64,000 nt of DNA from an alpha proteobacterium SCGC AAA015-N04 (GCA_000383115.1 KB910555.1:22732-86731), one strand, 5' to 3'; numbered from the stretch's first letter, positions 31,902 to 41,772 are shown. Notes: generated by a model not told the origin, from the letters alone. Numbers and translations: made by a program.

Positions 31902-32129
31902 TTGATTAAAAAATACGATTTTACTGGATTAAAATGTCCATTGCCAGTTTTAAAAGCTAAAAGAGTACTAAAAACTCTAGATAAAGGAAAAGTTGTTACT
32001 TTTATTTCTGACGACCCAGCAAGTCCAATTGATTTTTCTCATTTTTCAAAAAATGAGGGCTATAATATATCAATCGATAGTTCAGATAAAGGATTACACT
32101 ATTTTACACTTTCAAAAATTGAATATTAA
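31902..32129 (+). CDS. TusA/SirA-family sulfurtransferase-like protein (TTG start proposed)
   Basis: YDFTGLKCPLPVLKAKRVLKTLDKGKVV (CPxP motif). Proposed TTG start preceded by AGGTGG; the ORF track start (31809) adds 31 non-conserved residues. Confidence 0.75.
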   Translation: MIKKYDFTGLKCPLPVLKAKRVLKTLDKGKVVTFISDDPASPIDFSHFSKNEGYNISIDSSDKGLHYFTLSKIEY

Positions 32130-32147
32130 GTTTCGAGTTGATATAAA

Positions 32148-32885
32148 ATGAATTTTTTAAAGTCCTTATTATTTAATGTTCAATTTTATGTAGGTACTAG
32201 CATATTGGTAACAATATGTCTTCCATGTCTATTGTTTCCCAGAAAAGTTGTAATTTTTATTAATAAAATTTGGTGTCTTAATATGACTTTGGGACTGAAA
32301 TGGTGGTTAAACATAGATATTAAAGTGATTGGTAATATACCTTCACACAATAAAGCAGTTATATATGCTATTAAACACCAATCAGCTTGGGAAACTGTTT
32401 TTTGTACGGATATTTTCTCTATGCCTTCAATTGTTTTAAAAAAATCTCTTATATTTATACCAATTATAGGTCTCTACTTTCTTAGAGCAGGAGCTATTCC
32501 AATTACACGTGAACAGGGAATAAATGCTCTAAAAAAAATGAAGAGAAAAGCTAAAAAAGCTGTTGATCAAAATAGATCAATTATGATTTTTCCTCAGGGA
32601 ACAAGAGTTCACCCTGGGATTTCTTCAAAAGAAAAACCATATCTTCCTGGTGTGTTTTTTTTATATTCTCAAACACAAATTCCTGTGATTCCAGTTGCTC
32701 ATAATGCGGGATTGCTTTGGCCTAAAAATAGTTTTATGAAATATCCAGACAATCTTCGATCTAAGTCAATAACCTTGAAAATATTACCTGAAATAAAGCC
32801 TGGATTGTCTAAACTAGACTTCTTAGCTAAATTGGAGTTTATCATAGAAAAAAACTCAGACGATTTAATTAAATTGGAGCAATAA
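32148..32885 (+). CDS. Lysophospholipid/1-acyl-glycerol-3-phosphate acyltransferase (PlsC family)
   Basis: KHQSAWET (H-x4-E/D-like NHQS variant), FLRAGAIPITRE, IMIFPQGTRVHPG, IPVIPVAHNAG. Confidence 0.85.
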   Translation: MNFLKSLLFNVQFYVGTSILVTICLPCLLFPRKVVIFINKIWCLNMTLGLKWWLNIDIKVIGNIPSHNKAVIYAIKHQSAWETVFCTDIFSMPSIVLKKSLIFIPIIGLYFLRAGAIPITREQGINALKKMKRKAKKAVDQNRSIMIFPQGTRVHPGISSKEKPYLPGVFFLYSQTQIPVIPVAHNAGLLWPKNSFMKYPDNLRSKSITLKILPEIKPGLSKLDFLAKLEFIIEKNSDDLIKLEQ

Positions 32886-32887
32886 TT

Positions 32888-33295
32888 ATGGATGGCTTTT
32901 TTTATAAACAAAATAATAGAAAACAATTAAATGTTCTTGGTGGAGAACTTGAAGAATGCAGAGCTTCTCTAGATAATCGAACTATTGTTACAGGATTTTA
33001 CAGAGATAATTGTTGTAATACTGGTCCAGACGATTTTGGACTTCATACAGTATGCTGTATCATGACGAAATCTTTTTTAGAATATTCAAGCTTAGTGGGA
33101 AATGATTTAAGTACGCCTATACCTGAGTATAATTTTAAAGGTCTTAGTGAAGGAGATAAATGGTGCCTTTGCGCTTCAAGATGGCAAGAAGCATTTGAAG
33201 CAGGTAAGGCACCAAATGTAATTTTAAAATCAACTAATATTGCAACCTTATCAGTTATAAATTTAGAAGATTTAAAAAAATATTCAGTCAATTAG
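32888..33295 (+). CDS. DUF2237 family protein
   Basis: NVLGGELEECRA, TGFYRDNCCNTGPDDFGLHTVCCIMTKSFLEYS, DKWCLCASRWQEAFEAGKAP. Confidence 0.85.
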   Translation: MDGFFYKQNNRKQLNVLGGELEECRASLDNRTIVTGFYRDNCCNTGPDDFGLHTVCCIMTKSFLEYSSLVGNDLSTPIPEYNFKGLSEGDKWCLCASRWQEAFEAGKAPNVILKSTNIATLSVINLEDLKKYSVN

Positions 33296-33306
33296 TAGGA
33301 TCAAAA

Positions 33307-33495
33307 ATGCATTTAGACCAAAAAGTGAAAGTAATTTGTACAGATAATGATACCACAAGCAGTGGTAAAATTATAAGAATTTTCCCAAATGGAATAGACA
33401 TAGAAGTTTCAGGTACAATAATTAAGCTCAAGAAAACAAAGCCTAGTTTATATGTTGGATCTATGGCTGGTTTAGAGTTTATTGTGAAAACGTGA
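33307..33495 (+). CDS. Small uncharacterised protein (62 aa)
   Basis: Intact ORF 11 nt after the DUF2237 gene on the same strand; beta-rich composition; no family recognised. Confidence 0.55.
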   Translation: MHLDQKVKVICTDNDTTSSGKIIRIFPNGIDIEVSGTIIKLKKTKPSLYVGSMAGLEFIVKT

Positions 33496-33500
33496 TTATA

Positions 33501-33839
33501 TCACTCAGCTACTTTAGGGAGTATATCAATAACTTTATCTTGTTTGTTATCTATTTGTTTCATACCAGCTACGTTTATTATACCACCTTCAAATACAGCA
33601 ATTTGCTTATAAAGAATGTCACCTGATATAACACCATTTTCCATAATCACAATACTGTCAGAATTTATATTACCATTAACATTTCCACTTACAATCAGCT
33701 CAGATGATTTTAGCGAGCCTTCAACTACACCCTTTTCATCAACTATTACTTGGTCAGCAGAAAGTTCACCAATAAACTTATTTCTTATTAATATTGATCC
33801 TGATGTTTTGTATTTACCCTCAAAAAACTCCATCACCAT
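33501..33839 (-). CDS. Bactofilin family polymer-forming protein
   Basis: Repetitive beta-helix pattern GELSADQVIVDEKGVVEGSLKSSELIVSGNVNGNINSDSIVIMENGVISGDI. Confidence 0.85.
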   Translation of the reverse strand: MVMEFFEGKYKTSGSILIRNKFIGELSADQVIVDEKGVVEGSLKSSELIVSGNVNGNINSDSIVIMENGVISGDILYKQIAVFEGGIINVAGMKQIDNKQDKVIDILPKVAE

Positions 33840-33912
33840 CTAGTTGAGAGCATGTTTCTAAATTTTTTAATTTATCTTTTAAAGGTGAAGAAATTCTACT
33901 AATTTTAATCAT
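33820..33912 (-). CDS. Possible 30-aa leader peptide overlapping the bactofilin start
   Basis: GAGGAATAAATT-ATG start; MIKISRISSPLKDKLKNLETCSQLDGDGVF*; overlaps the bactofilin ATG by 20 nt in another frame. Confidence 0.35.
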   Translation of the reverse strand: MIKISRISSPLKDKLKNLETCSQLDGDGVF

Positions 33913-34092
33913 AATTTATTCCTCAAAATAATTATATAATCTCTTTTACTAAAATGATCAGCAATAGAAAAATATAACCAATTGAAAAATATGTATTTTT
34001 AGCATAGATTTTAAGACTTAATTAATAATTATTTTTAAAAAAGAGAATCAGTACATATAAATAATTATAAGTAATTATCGAGGTAAGAAAAC

Positions 34093-35022
34093 ATGATCCA
34101 ACCCTTTTATGCTAGCTCTGCAATAAATCGTCAAGGAAACTATAGAAACGATAAAAAATTATTAAATAATATCATTTTAAAAAAAAATACTAAATTCATT
34201 CCATTCTATAAAGGTAAAAATTTATTCACAGAAACAAATAAAAATATAATCCCTGTCATTTTTAACAAAGTCCAACTTGATGAATTTTTTCCTGATGGAA
34301 TGGGAGATACAATTTTTTTAGGCGTAGCAAATACCTTAAATTATATTGGTATAGACTTAAGCCCACCTATTCAAAAATTTGAATGCTGGTTAAAAGAAAA
34401 TAATATAATTATTGATGATTTAAGAAAATATGGTCCTATTCTAGATGATATAGAAGCGTCATTCTTAGCACTTTCTAATGGAATGTTTTTTTGGCAGCAT
34501 ACGCATAAATTTTGTGGTTCATGCGGTTTTCAAAACTTTCCTACAGAAGGAGGTTTTGTGATGAAATGTTCTAATGGTGAATGTGGTAAAAGTCATTTTC
34601 CAAGAACTGATCCAGCTATTATTACTCTTATTTCTTTTCAAGATAAAGTTCTATTAGGAAGATCTTCTAGATTTCCTGAAAATATGTATAGTACTTTAGC
34701 AGGTTTTGTAGAACCTGGTGAAAGTCTTGAGCAGGCACTTGAAAGAGAAGTTTTTGAAGAGGTGGGAATAAAAGTAAAGAATATTAAATATTTTAATTCA
34801 CAACCTTGGCCATTTCCTGCATCTTTAATGCTTGGTTTTTTTGCAGAGGCGGTAAATGATCATATGAAAATTGATTATGATGAAATCGAAGATGCTCACT
34901 GGTTTTCAATTGATGAATTAAAGTCTTTGAAACATCCATCCATCAGTGGAGGTTTCAAGTTACCAAGAGTAGATTCAATTGCACGCAGATTAGTTGATAC
35001 ATGGATCAAAAGATTTAAATAA
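34093..35022 (+). CDS. nudC: NAD(+)/NADH pyrophosphatase (Nudix) NudC
   Basis: Zinc ribbon CGSCGF...CSNGECGKSHFPRTDPA, Nudix box GFVEPGESLEQALEREVFEEVGI, SQPWPFPASLM motif. Confidence 0.93.
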   Translation: MIQPFYASSAINRQGNYRNDKKLLNNIILKKNTKFIPFYKGKNLFTETNKNIIPVIFNKVQLDEFFPDGMGDTIFLGVANTLNYIGIDLSPPIQKFECWLKENNIIIDDLRKYGPILDDIEASFLALSNGMFFWQHTHKFCGSCGFQNFPTEGGFVMKCSNGECGKSHFPRTDPAIITLISFQDKVLLGRSSRFPENMYSTLAGFVEPGESLEQALEREVFEEVGIKVKNIKYFNSQPWPFPASLMLGFFAEAVNDHMKIDYDEIEDAHWFSIDELKSLKHPSISGGFKLPRVDSIARRLVDTWIKRFK

Positions 35023-35041
35023 AAATAGTCATAAAGAAAAA

Positions 35042-36106
35042 ATGATTTTTTCTAAAATTAAAATAGGAAGTTTAGAAGTTTTCAACAGAATTGTTGTAGC
35101 TCCTATGTGTCAATATTCAGCTATTAATGGATTAATGACCGATTGGCACACACAGCATCTAATGCAATTAGGTTATTCAGGAGCGGGTTTAATAATGGTT
35201 GAAGCTACAGCAGTGGAGGAAATTGGAAGAATTACGCATAACTGTGTGGGAATATATAATGAAAAATGCATACAATCTCTAAAAAAAAATCTTCAATTGT
35301 CAAAATCAGTTGCTCCCAATAAGTCATGTTTTGGAATTCAATTAGCACATGCTGGCAGAAAAGCTTCTACTCAAAGACCTTGGGAGGGAAGAAGTTCTCT
35401 TAAAAAAGAAGAAAATCCCTGGAAGACTATATGTCCATCACCAATACCTTTTCAAGAAAATTGGCATGTTCCTGAAGAGATGAACTTATTGGATATAGAA
35501 AGGGTCAAAAAACAATTTATTTTAGCCTCATTAAAAGCTGTTGAAATTGGGTTTGATTTAATAGAAATTCATGGAACACATGGCTACTTGCTTCATCAGT
35601 TTTTATCTCCAATTTCCAATAAACGTAAAGATAAATATGGAGGTAACTTAGAAAATAGAATGAGATTTCCACTAGAAATTTTCTCTTCAGTCAAAGGTTG
35701 CCTTCCTAACGATTTTCCTCTTGGTATGAGAATTACTGGCACAGAATGGGAAAAAAATGGAATTGATGAAAATGAATCTACTGTCTTTGCAAAAGAATTA
35801 GAAAAAATAGGATGTCATTATGTTTGTGTCTCCAGTGGAGGAAACACACCTAGTCCTAAAATACCTGTAGGACCACACTATCAAGTTCATCTTGCAAAAA
35901 AGATAAAAAAAGACACTAAGATGGTTGTTAGAACAGTTGGAATGATTACAGATCCATTTGAGGCTAATAATATTATTATCAACCAGGATGCTGATATGAT
36001 AGCAATGGCTAGAGCTTTTATATCTAATCCAAGGTGGGTGTGGGATGCAGCTAAAGTCCTTAATCAAAATATTGATGTACCACCTCAGTATGCTAGAAGA
36101 TTTTAG
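35042..36106 (+). CDS. Old Yellow Enzyme family NADH:flavin oxidoreductase (YqjM/XenA type)
   Basis: FNRIVVAPMCQYSA, DWHTQHL, IQLAHAGRKAS, EIHGTHGYLLHQFLSPISNKRKDKYGG; start moved to the internal Met at 35042. Confidence 0.92.
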   Translation: MIFSKIKIGSLEVFNRIVVAPMCQYSAINGLMTDWHTQHLMQLGYSGAGLIMVEATAVEEIGRITHNCVGIYNEKCIQSLKKNLQLSKSVAPNKSCFGIQLAHAGRKASTQRPWEGRSSLKKEENPWKTICPSPIPFQENWHVPEEMNLLDIERVKKQFILASLKAVEIGFDLIEIHGTHGYLLHQFLSPISNKRKDKYGGNLENRMRFPLEIFSSVKGCLPNDFPLGMRITGTEWEKNGIDENESTVFAKELEKIGCHYVCVSSGGNTPSPKIPVGPHYQVHLAKKIKKDTKMVVRTVGMITDPFEANNIIINQDADMIAMARAFISNPRWVWDAAKVLNQNIDVPPQYARRF

Positions 36107-37033
36107 TTATCTAATATTTTTATCTGATAGTATATCAATTAGAGATTTAGAATGTTCGGGTGATAAATTAAGTTCTTTTCTTAATTTTTCAATTTTTAAA
36201 GCTTCTTCGTCGCTTATTACTCCATCACTAAGGGCTTGATTTATTTCAGCTTCTAAAATAGCAGCCTTTTGAGCTCTTTGGTTAGCGAATGCTGAAGCTA
36301 CAATACCCGTTAAAAGTGCAACTGTGCATACGCCCATAATTGCTGTAAAAGCACCAATAACTTTACCTAAAGGAGTAACGGGTGATACATCGCCATACCC
36401 TACTGTTGTTAGAGTAATTAAGCCCCACCACATCGTTTCTGGTATTGAACTAAATTTGTCTGGCTGACTTTCATGTTCAGCTATGTACATCAAAGAACTC
36501 GATAAAAATAATGCGATAATCATAAGGTATAACGCAGCACTAAAGGATCGCCAATCTGCCTTTATGGCTGAAAAAAAATCTTCAATGGCTGAACTGTAGT
36601 TGGATATTTTCAATAATCTCAATAATCTTAATACTCTGAGCCATCTTAAATCTATTCCGCCAAAAAAATAGGGAAGAATTGATGGAATAATTGCTAAAAA
36701 GTCAACAAGACCTGTAAAACTAAAAATATATTTTAAACGTTTTACAAAACCAGAAGAATTACCAAGATCTGTTCTTGCAGGAGCAGACCAAACTCTCAAG
36801 AGGTATTCTATACTAAAAATAATAACTGAAAAAATCTCAAATGCAAAAAAAAGATCTCTATAAGTTTCACCAATATATTTTACGGACTCTAAACATACTG
36901 CGGTAACATTTAGAAGTATTAATATAAATAAAATCATATCAACATACTGACTTGGCTTGTCAGTAACATTACCTTTAGATAAGAGTTCACTAGTTCTTTT
37001 TTGAATTCTTAAATACATAATTATGCCTAGCAA
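36107..37033 (-). CDS. Voltage-gated potassium channel-like ion transporter
   Basis: Six-TM pattern; S4-like LRWLRVLRLLRLLK; selectivity filter TLTTVGYGDVSP. Confidence 0.9.
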   Translation of the reverse strand: MLGIIMYLRIQKRTSELLSKGNVTDKPSQYVDMILFILILLNVTAVCLESVKYIGETYRDLFFAFEIFSVIIFSIEYLLRVWSAPARTDLGNSSGFVKRLKYIFSFTGLVDFLAIIPSILPYFFGGIDLRWLRVLRLLRLLKISNYSSAIEDFFSAIKADWRSFSAALYLMIIALFLSSSLMYIAEHESQPDKFSSIPETMWWGLITLTTVGYGDVSPVTPLGKVIGAFTAIMGVCTVALLTGIVASAFANQRAQKAAILEAEINQALSDGVISDEEALKIEKLRKELNLSPEHSKSLIDILSDKNIR

Positions 37034-37087
37034 TTTAAAATAATAATTAAAACTTAACTTATATTTATATCTAATTCAGCAATTTAT

Positions 37088-37882
37088 TTATGGAGTTGCT
37101 GCAGTGAGACCGCCATCAACTATTATTTCTGTTCCTGTAATATATTTAGCTTCATCAGAGCATAAAAATAATACAGCATTAGCTACATCCCAAGATTCTC
37201 CCATTTTACCCATTGGCACTTGCTCATGTCTTCGTTTAACAAATCCAGCATAATCACCATCAGCATATTTGTTGGCTAACCTTTCTACTAAAGGTGTGTG
37301 CATTAAACCTGGAACCACACAATTTAGCCGAATATTTTTTTTTGCTTCTATTACAGCTGTTGTTTTAGTCATTTGTATAAGAGCGGCTTTTGAAGCACTA
37401 TAACCTACTTGAGGTTTTCCTATATACCTTAATCCTGCAACTGATGATATATTTACAATGGATCCACCTGAATTTTTTTCCATAATCGGGATAACAAATT
37501 TAATACAAAAATAAGCTGTATCTAAATTCAAAGTAAATTGTTTTTGCCACGTAGGACTATCAATTTCTACTGGTCCTCCAGGTTCAGATTGACCAACAAC
37601 ATTGACTAAAATATCTATTTTTTTATGTTTTTTTTCTATTATCTCAAAAAAATCTTTTACATCATTCTCATTGGTCATATTTACCTTATAAAATGTAAAA
37701 TCGTTACCTTCTTCTTTAATAAAATTAGCAGTGTTTTGACCTGCTTCTTCATTTATATCAGTACCAAAAACTTTTGCACCCTGACGCGCTATAAGTGTTG
37801 AAATTGCGCGGCCATTGCCAAAACCACTGCCGATAGAGCCACATCCAGAAACTACAGCAATTTTATTATTTAGATTAAGCAT
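37088..37882 (-). CDS. SDR family oxidoreductase
   Basis: GCGSIGSGFGNGRAI cofactor motif, NVVG, YSASKAAL catalytic motif, TGTEIIVDGG. Confidence 0.9.
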   Translation of the reverse strand: MLNLNNKIAVVSGCGSIGSGFGNGRAISTLIARQGAKVFGTDINEEAGQNTANFIKEEGNDFTFYKVNMTNENDVKDFFEIIEKKHKKIDILVNVVGQSEPGGPVEIDSPTWQKQFTLNLDTAYFCIKFVIPIMEKNSGGSIVNISSVAGLRYIGKPQVGYSASKAALIQMTKTTAVIEAKKNIRLNCVVPGLMHTPLVERLANKYADGDYAGFVKRRHEQVPMGKMGESWDVANAVLFLCSDEAKYITGTEIIVDGGLTAATP

Positions 37883-37956
37883 TAGATAAACCTCTAGCAG
37901 TTTTATATGATAGTATTAACATAAGGTATTTAATTTACAAGAAAGTATAAATCGTA

Positions 37957-38790
37957 ATGAAATTTTCAAAATTAGTTGCAGATAGATATGCTAAGGAAAT
38001 TGATCTAGATTTTTCAAAAATCCAAGAAACAGAGACTCTTAAATCTATTTTATCAAGAAAAAGTATAAGAAAATTTTTAAAAAAGCCAATATCAAAAGAA
38101 CTTTTATATCTAATTTTAGCTGCTGCACAATCTGCTCCATCCAAATCAAACCTTCAACAATACTCAATTTTAGTAATTCAAGATCAAAATATTAAAAATG
38201 AAATATCTAACTTAATAGGAAACACCAAGTGGGCATTAACGGCCCCAATATTTTTTTTATACCTTGCAGATATAAGAAGAAATATAAAAATAACAAATGA
38301 TAGAGGATATGAGCATAAAAATAACAATGTTGATACCTTCATGAATGGTGTAATTGATGCTGCTTTATCTATGCAATCAACTATATGCGCATCAGAGTCT
38401 TTAGGTCTGGGAGTATGCCCAATTAGTATGATTAGAAATATAATTGAGGAGGTAAAAGTTATTTGTAAATTACCTAAAGGAGTTTTCCCTATTGCAGGTC
38501 TGGCTTTGGGTTGGCCTGATCAAAAGTCAAATGTGTCTATAAGATTATCTCAAGATATTGTAATACACTTTGATAAATATAGTGAAAAAGATTTAATTCA
38601 AAAAATAAATAAATATGACGAAATAGTTTTTAAAAAAGATCCAATTCCAGAAAACAAGCAACGTCACGTTGACCTTTATGGGGTTGCAAAAAAGGGAACT
38701 TGGTCAGAAAATATTAGTAGACAATTATCTGTTCCAGAAAGAAGTAATTTCAAAAACTGGCTTAAAGAAAATGGATTTAATCTCGAATAA
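37957..38790 (+). CDS. Nitroreductase family protein
   Basis: ILSRKSIRKFLKKPISKELL, AAQSAPSKSNLQQYSILVI, ESLGLGVCPISM, GLALGWPDQ. Confidence 0.87.
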   Translation: MKFSKLVADRYAKEIDLDFSKIQETETLKSILSRKSIRKFLKKPISKELLYLILAAAQSAPSKSNLQQYSILVIQDQNIKNEISNLIGNTKWALTAPIFFLYLADIRRNIKITNDRGYEHKNNNVDTFMNGVIDAALSMQSTICASESLGLGVCPISMIRNIIEEVKVICKLPKGVFPIAGLALGWPDQKSNVSIRLSQDIVIHFDKYSEKDLIQKINKYDEIVFKKDPIPENKQRHVDLYGVAKKGTWSENISRQLSVPERSNFKNWLKENGFNLE

Positions 38791-39640
38791 TATTATCTAA
38801 TATCTTATTAAACAGCACTTCGTTTTCATACATTATCCAATGACCTATGTTAAATTCCACATGAAATCTGACTTTAGGATTTATAGATCTCAGTATTGTC
38901 ATTCTATCCTCTAGATAAACTCCAACACTTGCATCCTTTTCTCCCCAAATTACATACAGTGGTATATCTTGTTTTTTTAATATTTGAGCTAAAGTATCAG
39001 TTGCTGAAATTGGTCGGCTTTTAATGCGGTGAGCGTCTGTATTTTGTTTTTGCATGTGGACTGCAAAGTCGTCAATTTTCTTTGGATTATGAAACATTAG
39101 GATTTCAAGATTTATTTTATGAGCATGGTAAATTTCTTGTTCAGTCATCTTTGAGTGTCTAGGTATCATAGTCTTCATTTCGCCTCTTTTGGCTCCTAAA
39201 CCTCCAGGCCCTACCAAAATTAATTTTCTGGGGGATAATTTTCTTTTAATCAGTTCGTAAGATAAGTGTCCCGCAATTAAACCTCCGAAGGAAAAACCGC
39301 ATACCAAAGGATTGTCATTTGCTGAGATTAATTCATTTAAGGTTTCCGCCAAATTAGATGCAATTTTTTCTGGTGTATGGGGTAGTGCCAAATCATCTGA
39401 TTCTCCAAAACCTGGCATGTCTGGGATTAAAACATTGAAATTTTTAGAAAATGGTATTGCTTGTTTTATCCAATGTTTCCAACTTCCATAACCACCATGC
39501 AAAAGAATTAGAGGTGTCCCTTTACCCCAAGATCTCCAACATACTTTACCACCATTAGAACCTAATAATTTTTTTTGGGAGTTTTTTTCAATTTTAGATA
39601 AATAATTACTATATTTGTTAAAATTAAAATTATTTTCCAT
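38777..39640 (-). CDS. Alpha/beta hydrolase
   Basis: ILLHGGYGSWKHW oxyanion, MPGFGES, GFSFGG nucleophile elbow, WGEKDASVG, GHW. Confidence 0.9.
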   Translation of the reverse strand: MENNFNFNKYSNYLSKIEKNSQKKLLGSNGGKVCWRSWGKGTPLILLHGGYGSWKHWIKQAIPFSKNFNVLIPDMPGFGESDDLALPHTPEKIASNLAETLNELISANDNPLVCGFSFGGLIAGHLSYELIKRKLSPRKLILVGPGGLGAKRGEMKTMIPRHSKMTEQEIYHAHKINLEILMFHNPKKIDDFAVHMQKQNTDAHRIKSRPISATDTLAQILKKQDIPLYVIWGEKDASVGVYLEDRMTILRSINPKVRFHVEFNIGHWIMYENEVLFNKILDNIIRD

Positions 39641-39771
39641 TAATTACCTCAACGTTATCTTTAAAGACTAATAATTTTTTTTTTATATTTTAACAAGCAT
39701 TTTATTGATCTCTTAACATTTAATAATATAAGATGAGACAATTAAAAAAACTTGGTAATGGAGAACACCTA

Positions 39772-40965
39772 ATGCCACATTTAGCTGCATCTGATGCATT
39801 GTCACATATAAGAGTTATTGATCTTACTAGAGTAAGATCTGGTCCGACAGCGGTTAGACAACTTGCTGATTGGGGAGCAGACGTCATAAAAGTAGAAGCT
39901 CCAGAAAGTGTTGAACCAGATGGCGCGTTAGGTGCATCAAGGCACACTTCTGATTTTCAAAATTTACATCGTAACAAAAGAAGCATTACTCTTAATTTAA
40001 AAAAATCTGAAGCTATAGAAATTTTAATGAAATTAGTAGAAAAGTCAGATGTGGTAGTTGAGAACTTTCGACCAGATGTAAAACAAAGACTAGGTATTGA
40101 CTACGAGATCTTAAAAAAAAGAAATCCTAGAATTATTCTTGCTAGCATATCAGGATTTGGTCAGGATGGCCCATATGCAAAAAGACCAGGCTTTGATCAA
40201 ATCGCTCAAGGCATGGGTGGATTAATGAGTATAACTGGAGAACCTGGAAAGGGCCCAATGAGAGTTGGTATTCCAGTAGCTGATTTAACAGCAGGATTGT
40301 TTTGTGCAATGGGAATTCAGACTGCCCTTATAGAAAGAGAAAAATCTGGTCTTGGTCAATGGGTTAACACATCATTATTACAAGCTCAAATTTTTATGTT
40401 AGATTTTCAAGCCTCCCGGTGGCTTTGTGATAATAATGTAGCAGGACAGGCTGGTAATAATCATCCAACTAGTGTTCCCACTGGAGTTTTTAAAACTTCA
40501 GATGGTTCAATTAACTTAGCAGTTGCGGGTGAAACAATTTGGAGACGTTTTGCTGAAGCAGTTGACAAAAGAGATTGGCTGGAAATGGAAGAATTTAAAG
40601 ATGCAAAAAATCGATTAAAAAACAGAGATTATCTAAATAGCTTAATTGAAGAACTAACCGTCACTAAATCATCTAATGAGTGGGTTGAAAAATTAGAAAA
40701 GGTCGGCGTTCCCTGTGGTCCAATCAATTCTATAGATAAGGTTTTTGATGATCCCCAGGTAAAACATCTTGGCATAGCTCAATCTGTAGATACAATTCCT
40801 TTTGGTGAAACGGAATTAGTTGCACAACCTTTTAATTTATCTCGTACTCCTAGTAGTTTAAAGCAACGTCCACCAGAAAAAGGTGAACAAAATAGCGATG
40901 TCCTCAACGAACTGGGTTTCAGTGATAAAGAACTTAATGATTTAAAAAATCAAAACATTATTTAA
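39772..40965 (+). CDS. CaiB/BaiF family CoA transferase (class III)
   Basis: RVIDLTRVRSGPTAVRQLADWGADVIKVEAPE, NKRSITLNLK, VENFRPDV, SISGFGQDGPYAKRPGFDQIAQGMGG; start refined to 39772. Confidence 0.92.
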   Translation: MPHLAASDALSHIRVIDLTRVRSGPTAVRQLADWGADVIKVEAPESVEPDGALGASRHTSDFQNLHRNKRSITLNLKKSEAIEILMKLVEKSDVVVENFRPDVKQRLGIDYEILKKRNPRIILASISGFGQDGPYAKRPGFDQIAQGMGGLMSITGEPGKGPMRVGIPVADLTAGLFCAMGIQTALIEREKSGLGQWVNTSLLQAQIFMLDFQASRWLCDNNVAGQAGNNHPTSVPTGVFKTSDGSINLAVAGETIWRRFAEAVDKRDWLEMEEFKDAKNRLKNRDYLNSLIEELTVTKSSNEWVEKLEKVGVPCGPINSIDKVFDDPQVKHLGIAQSVDTIPFGETELVAQPFNLSRTPSSLKQRPPEKGEQNSDVLNELGFSDKELNDLKNQNII

Positions 40966-40974
40966 TTTATAGGA

Positions 40975-41769
40975 ATGATCATGACTGAAGAAAAAATGTT
41001 ATCTCGAACACAAGAAAATGTAGGACATATTATTTTTAATAATCCAGAAAAACATAATGCTGTATCTATAGAAATGTGGGATGCCCTTGAAAAATTTCTT
41101 AATCAATTCAGACAGGACAACAATATCAGAGTTGTTGTTCTTGAGGGGGCTGGAGGTAAATCATTTGTTTCTGGAGCTGACATTTCAAAATTTGATAAAG
41201 AAAGGAGTACAAAAGAAGCTATATTAAGCTATAACAAGCGAACACATAAAGTTTATGAACTTCTTGAAACATTTCCAAAACCAACAATAGCCAAAATTAA
41301 TGGATACTGTATTGGTGGTGGACTGAATTTAGCTGTGTGTTGTGACATAAGGATTTGTTCTGAAAAGTCAAAATTTGCAATGCCTGCAGCAAAATTATCT
41401 CTAGGTTACCCCTTTTCATCAATAAAAAGATTGTTTGATATAATGGGACCAGGTATGGCTAGGCACTTTATGTTTACTGCTGAAAAAATCTCTGCGAATG
41501 AGGCCGTTTCTTGTGGTTTAGTTCAAAAGCTTGTTACCGAAGAAAATTTAGAAACCTTTGTGAATGATTATGCTTTTACAATTTCTAAAAATGCTCCTTT
41601 AACTATAAAGGCAATGAAACAAATAGGTATTGAAATTTTAAAAAATCCTTCTGAAAGGGATTTGACTTTATGTGAAAATTTAGCTTCCACTTGTTTTGAT
41701 AGCGAAGATTACAAAGAAGGAAGAAAAGCATTTATGGAAAAAAGGAAACCAAATTTCAGAGGATTTTAA
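40975..41769 (+). CDS. Enoyl-CoA hydratase/isomerase family protein
   Basis: IIFNNPEKHNAVS, SFVSGADISKF, KPTIAKINGYCIGGGLNLAVCCDIRI. Confidence 0.9.
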   Translation: MIMTEEKMLSRTQENVGHIIFNNPEKHNAVSIEMWDALEKFLNQFRQDNNIRVVVLEGAGGKSFVSGADISKFDKERSTKEAILSYNKRTHKVYELLETFPKPTIAKINGYCIGGGLNLAVCCDIRICSEKSKFAMPAAKLSLGYPFSSIKRLFDIMGPGMARHFMFTAEKISANEAVSCGLVQKLVTEENLETFVNDYAFTISKNAPLTIKAMKQIGIEILKNPSERDLTLCENLASTCFDSEDYKEGRKAFMEKRKPNFRGF

Positions 41770-41772
41770 ACT

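Noticed and set aside
32699-33291. Minus-strand ORFs opposite the plsC-like and DUF2237 genes
   Set aside because: Antisense to recognisable conserved proteins.
34994-35041. Called 16-codon extension of the OYE gene overlapping nudC
   Set aside because: Conserved protein begins at MIFSKIKIGSLEVFNRIVV (35042); the upstream part is out-of-frame nudC sequence.
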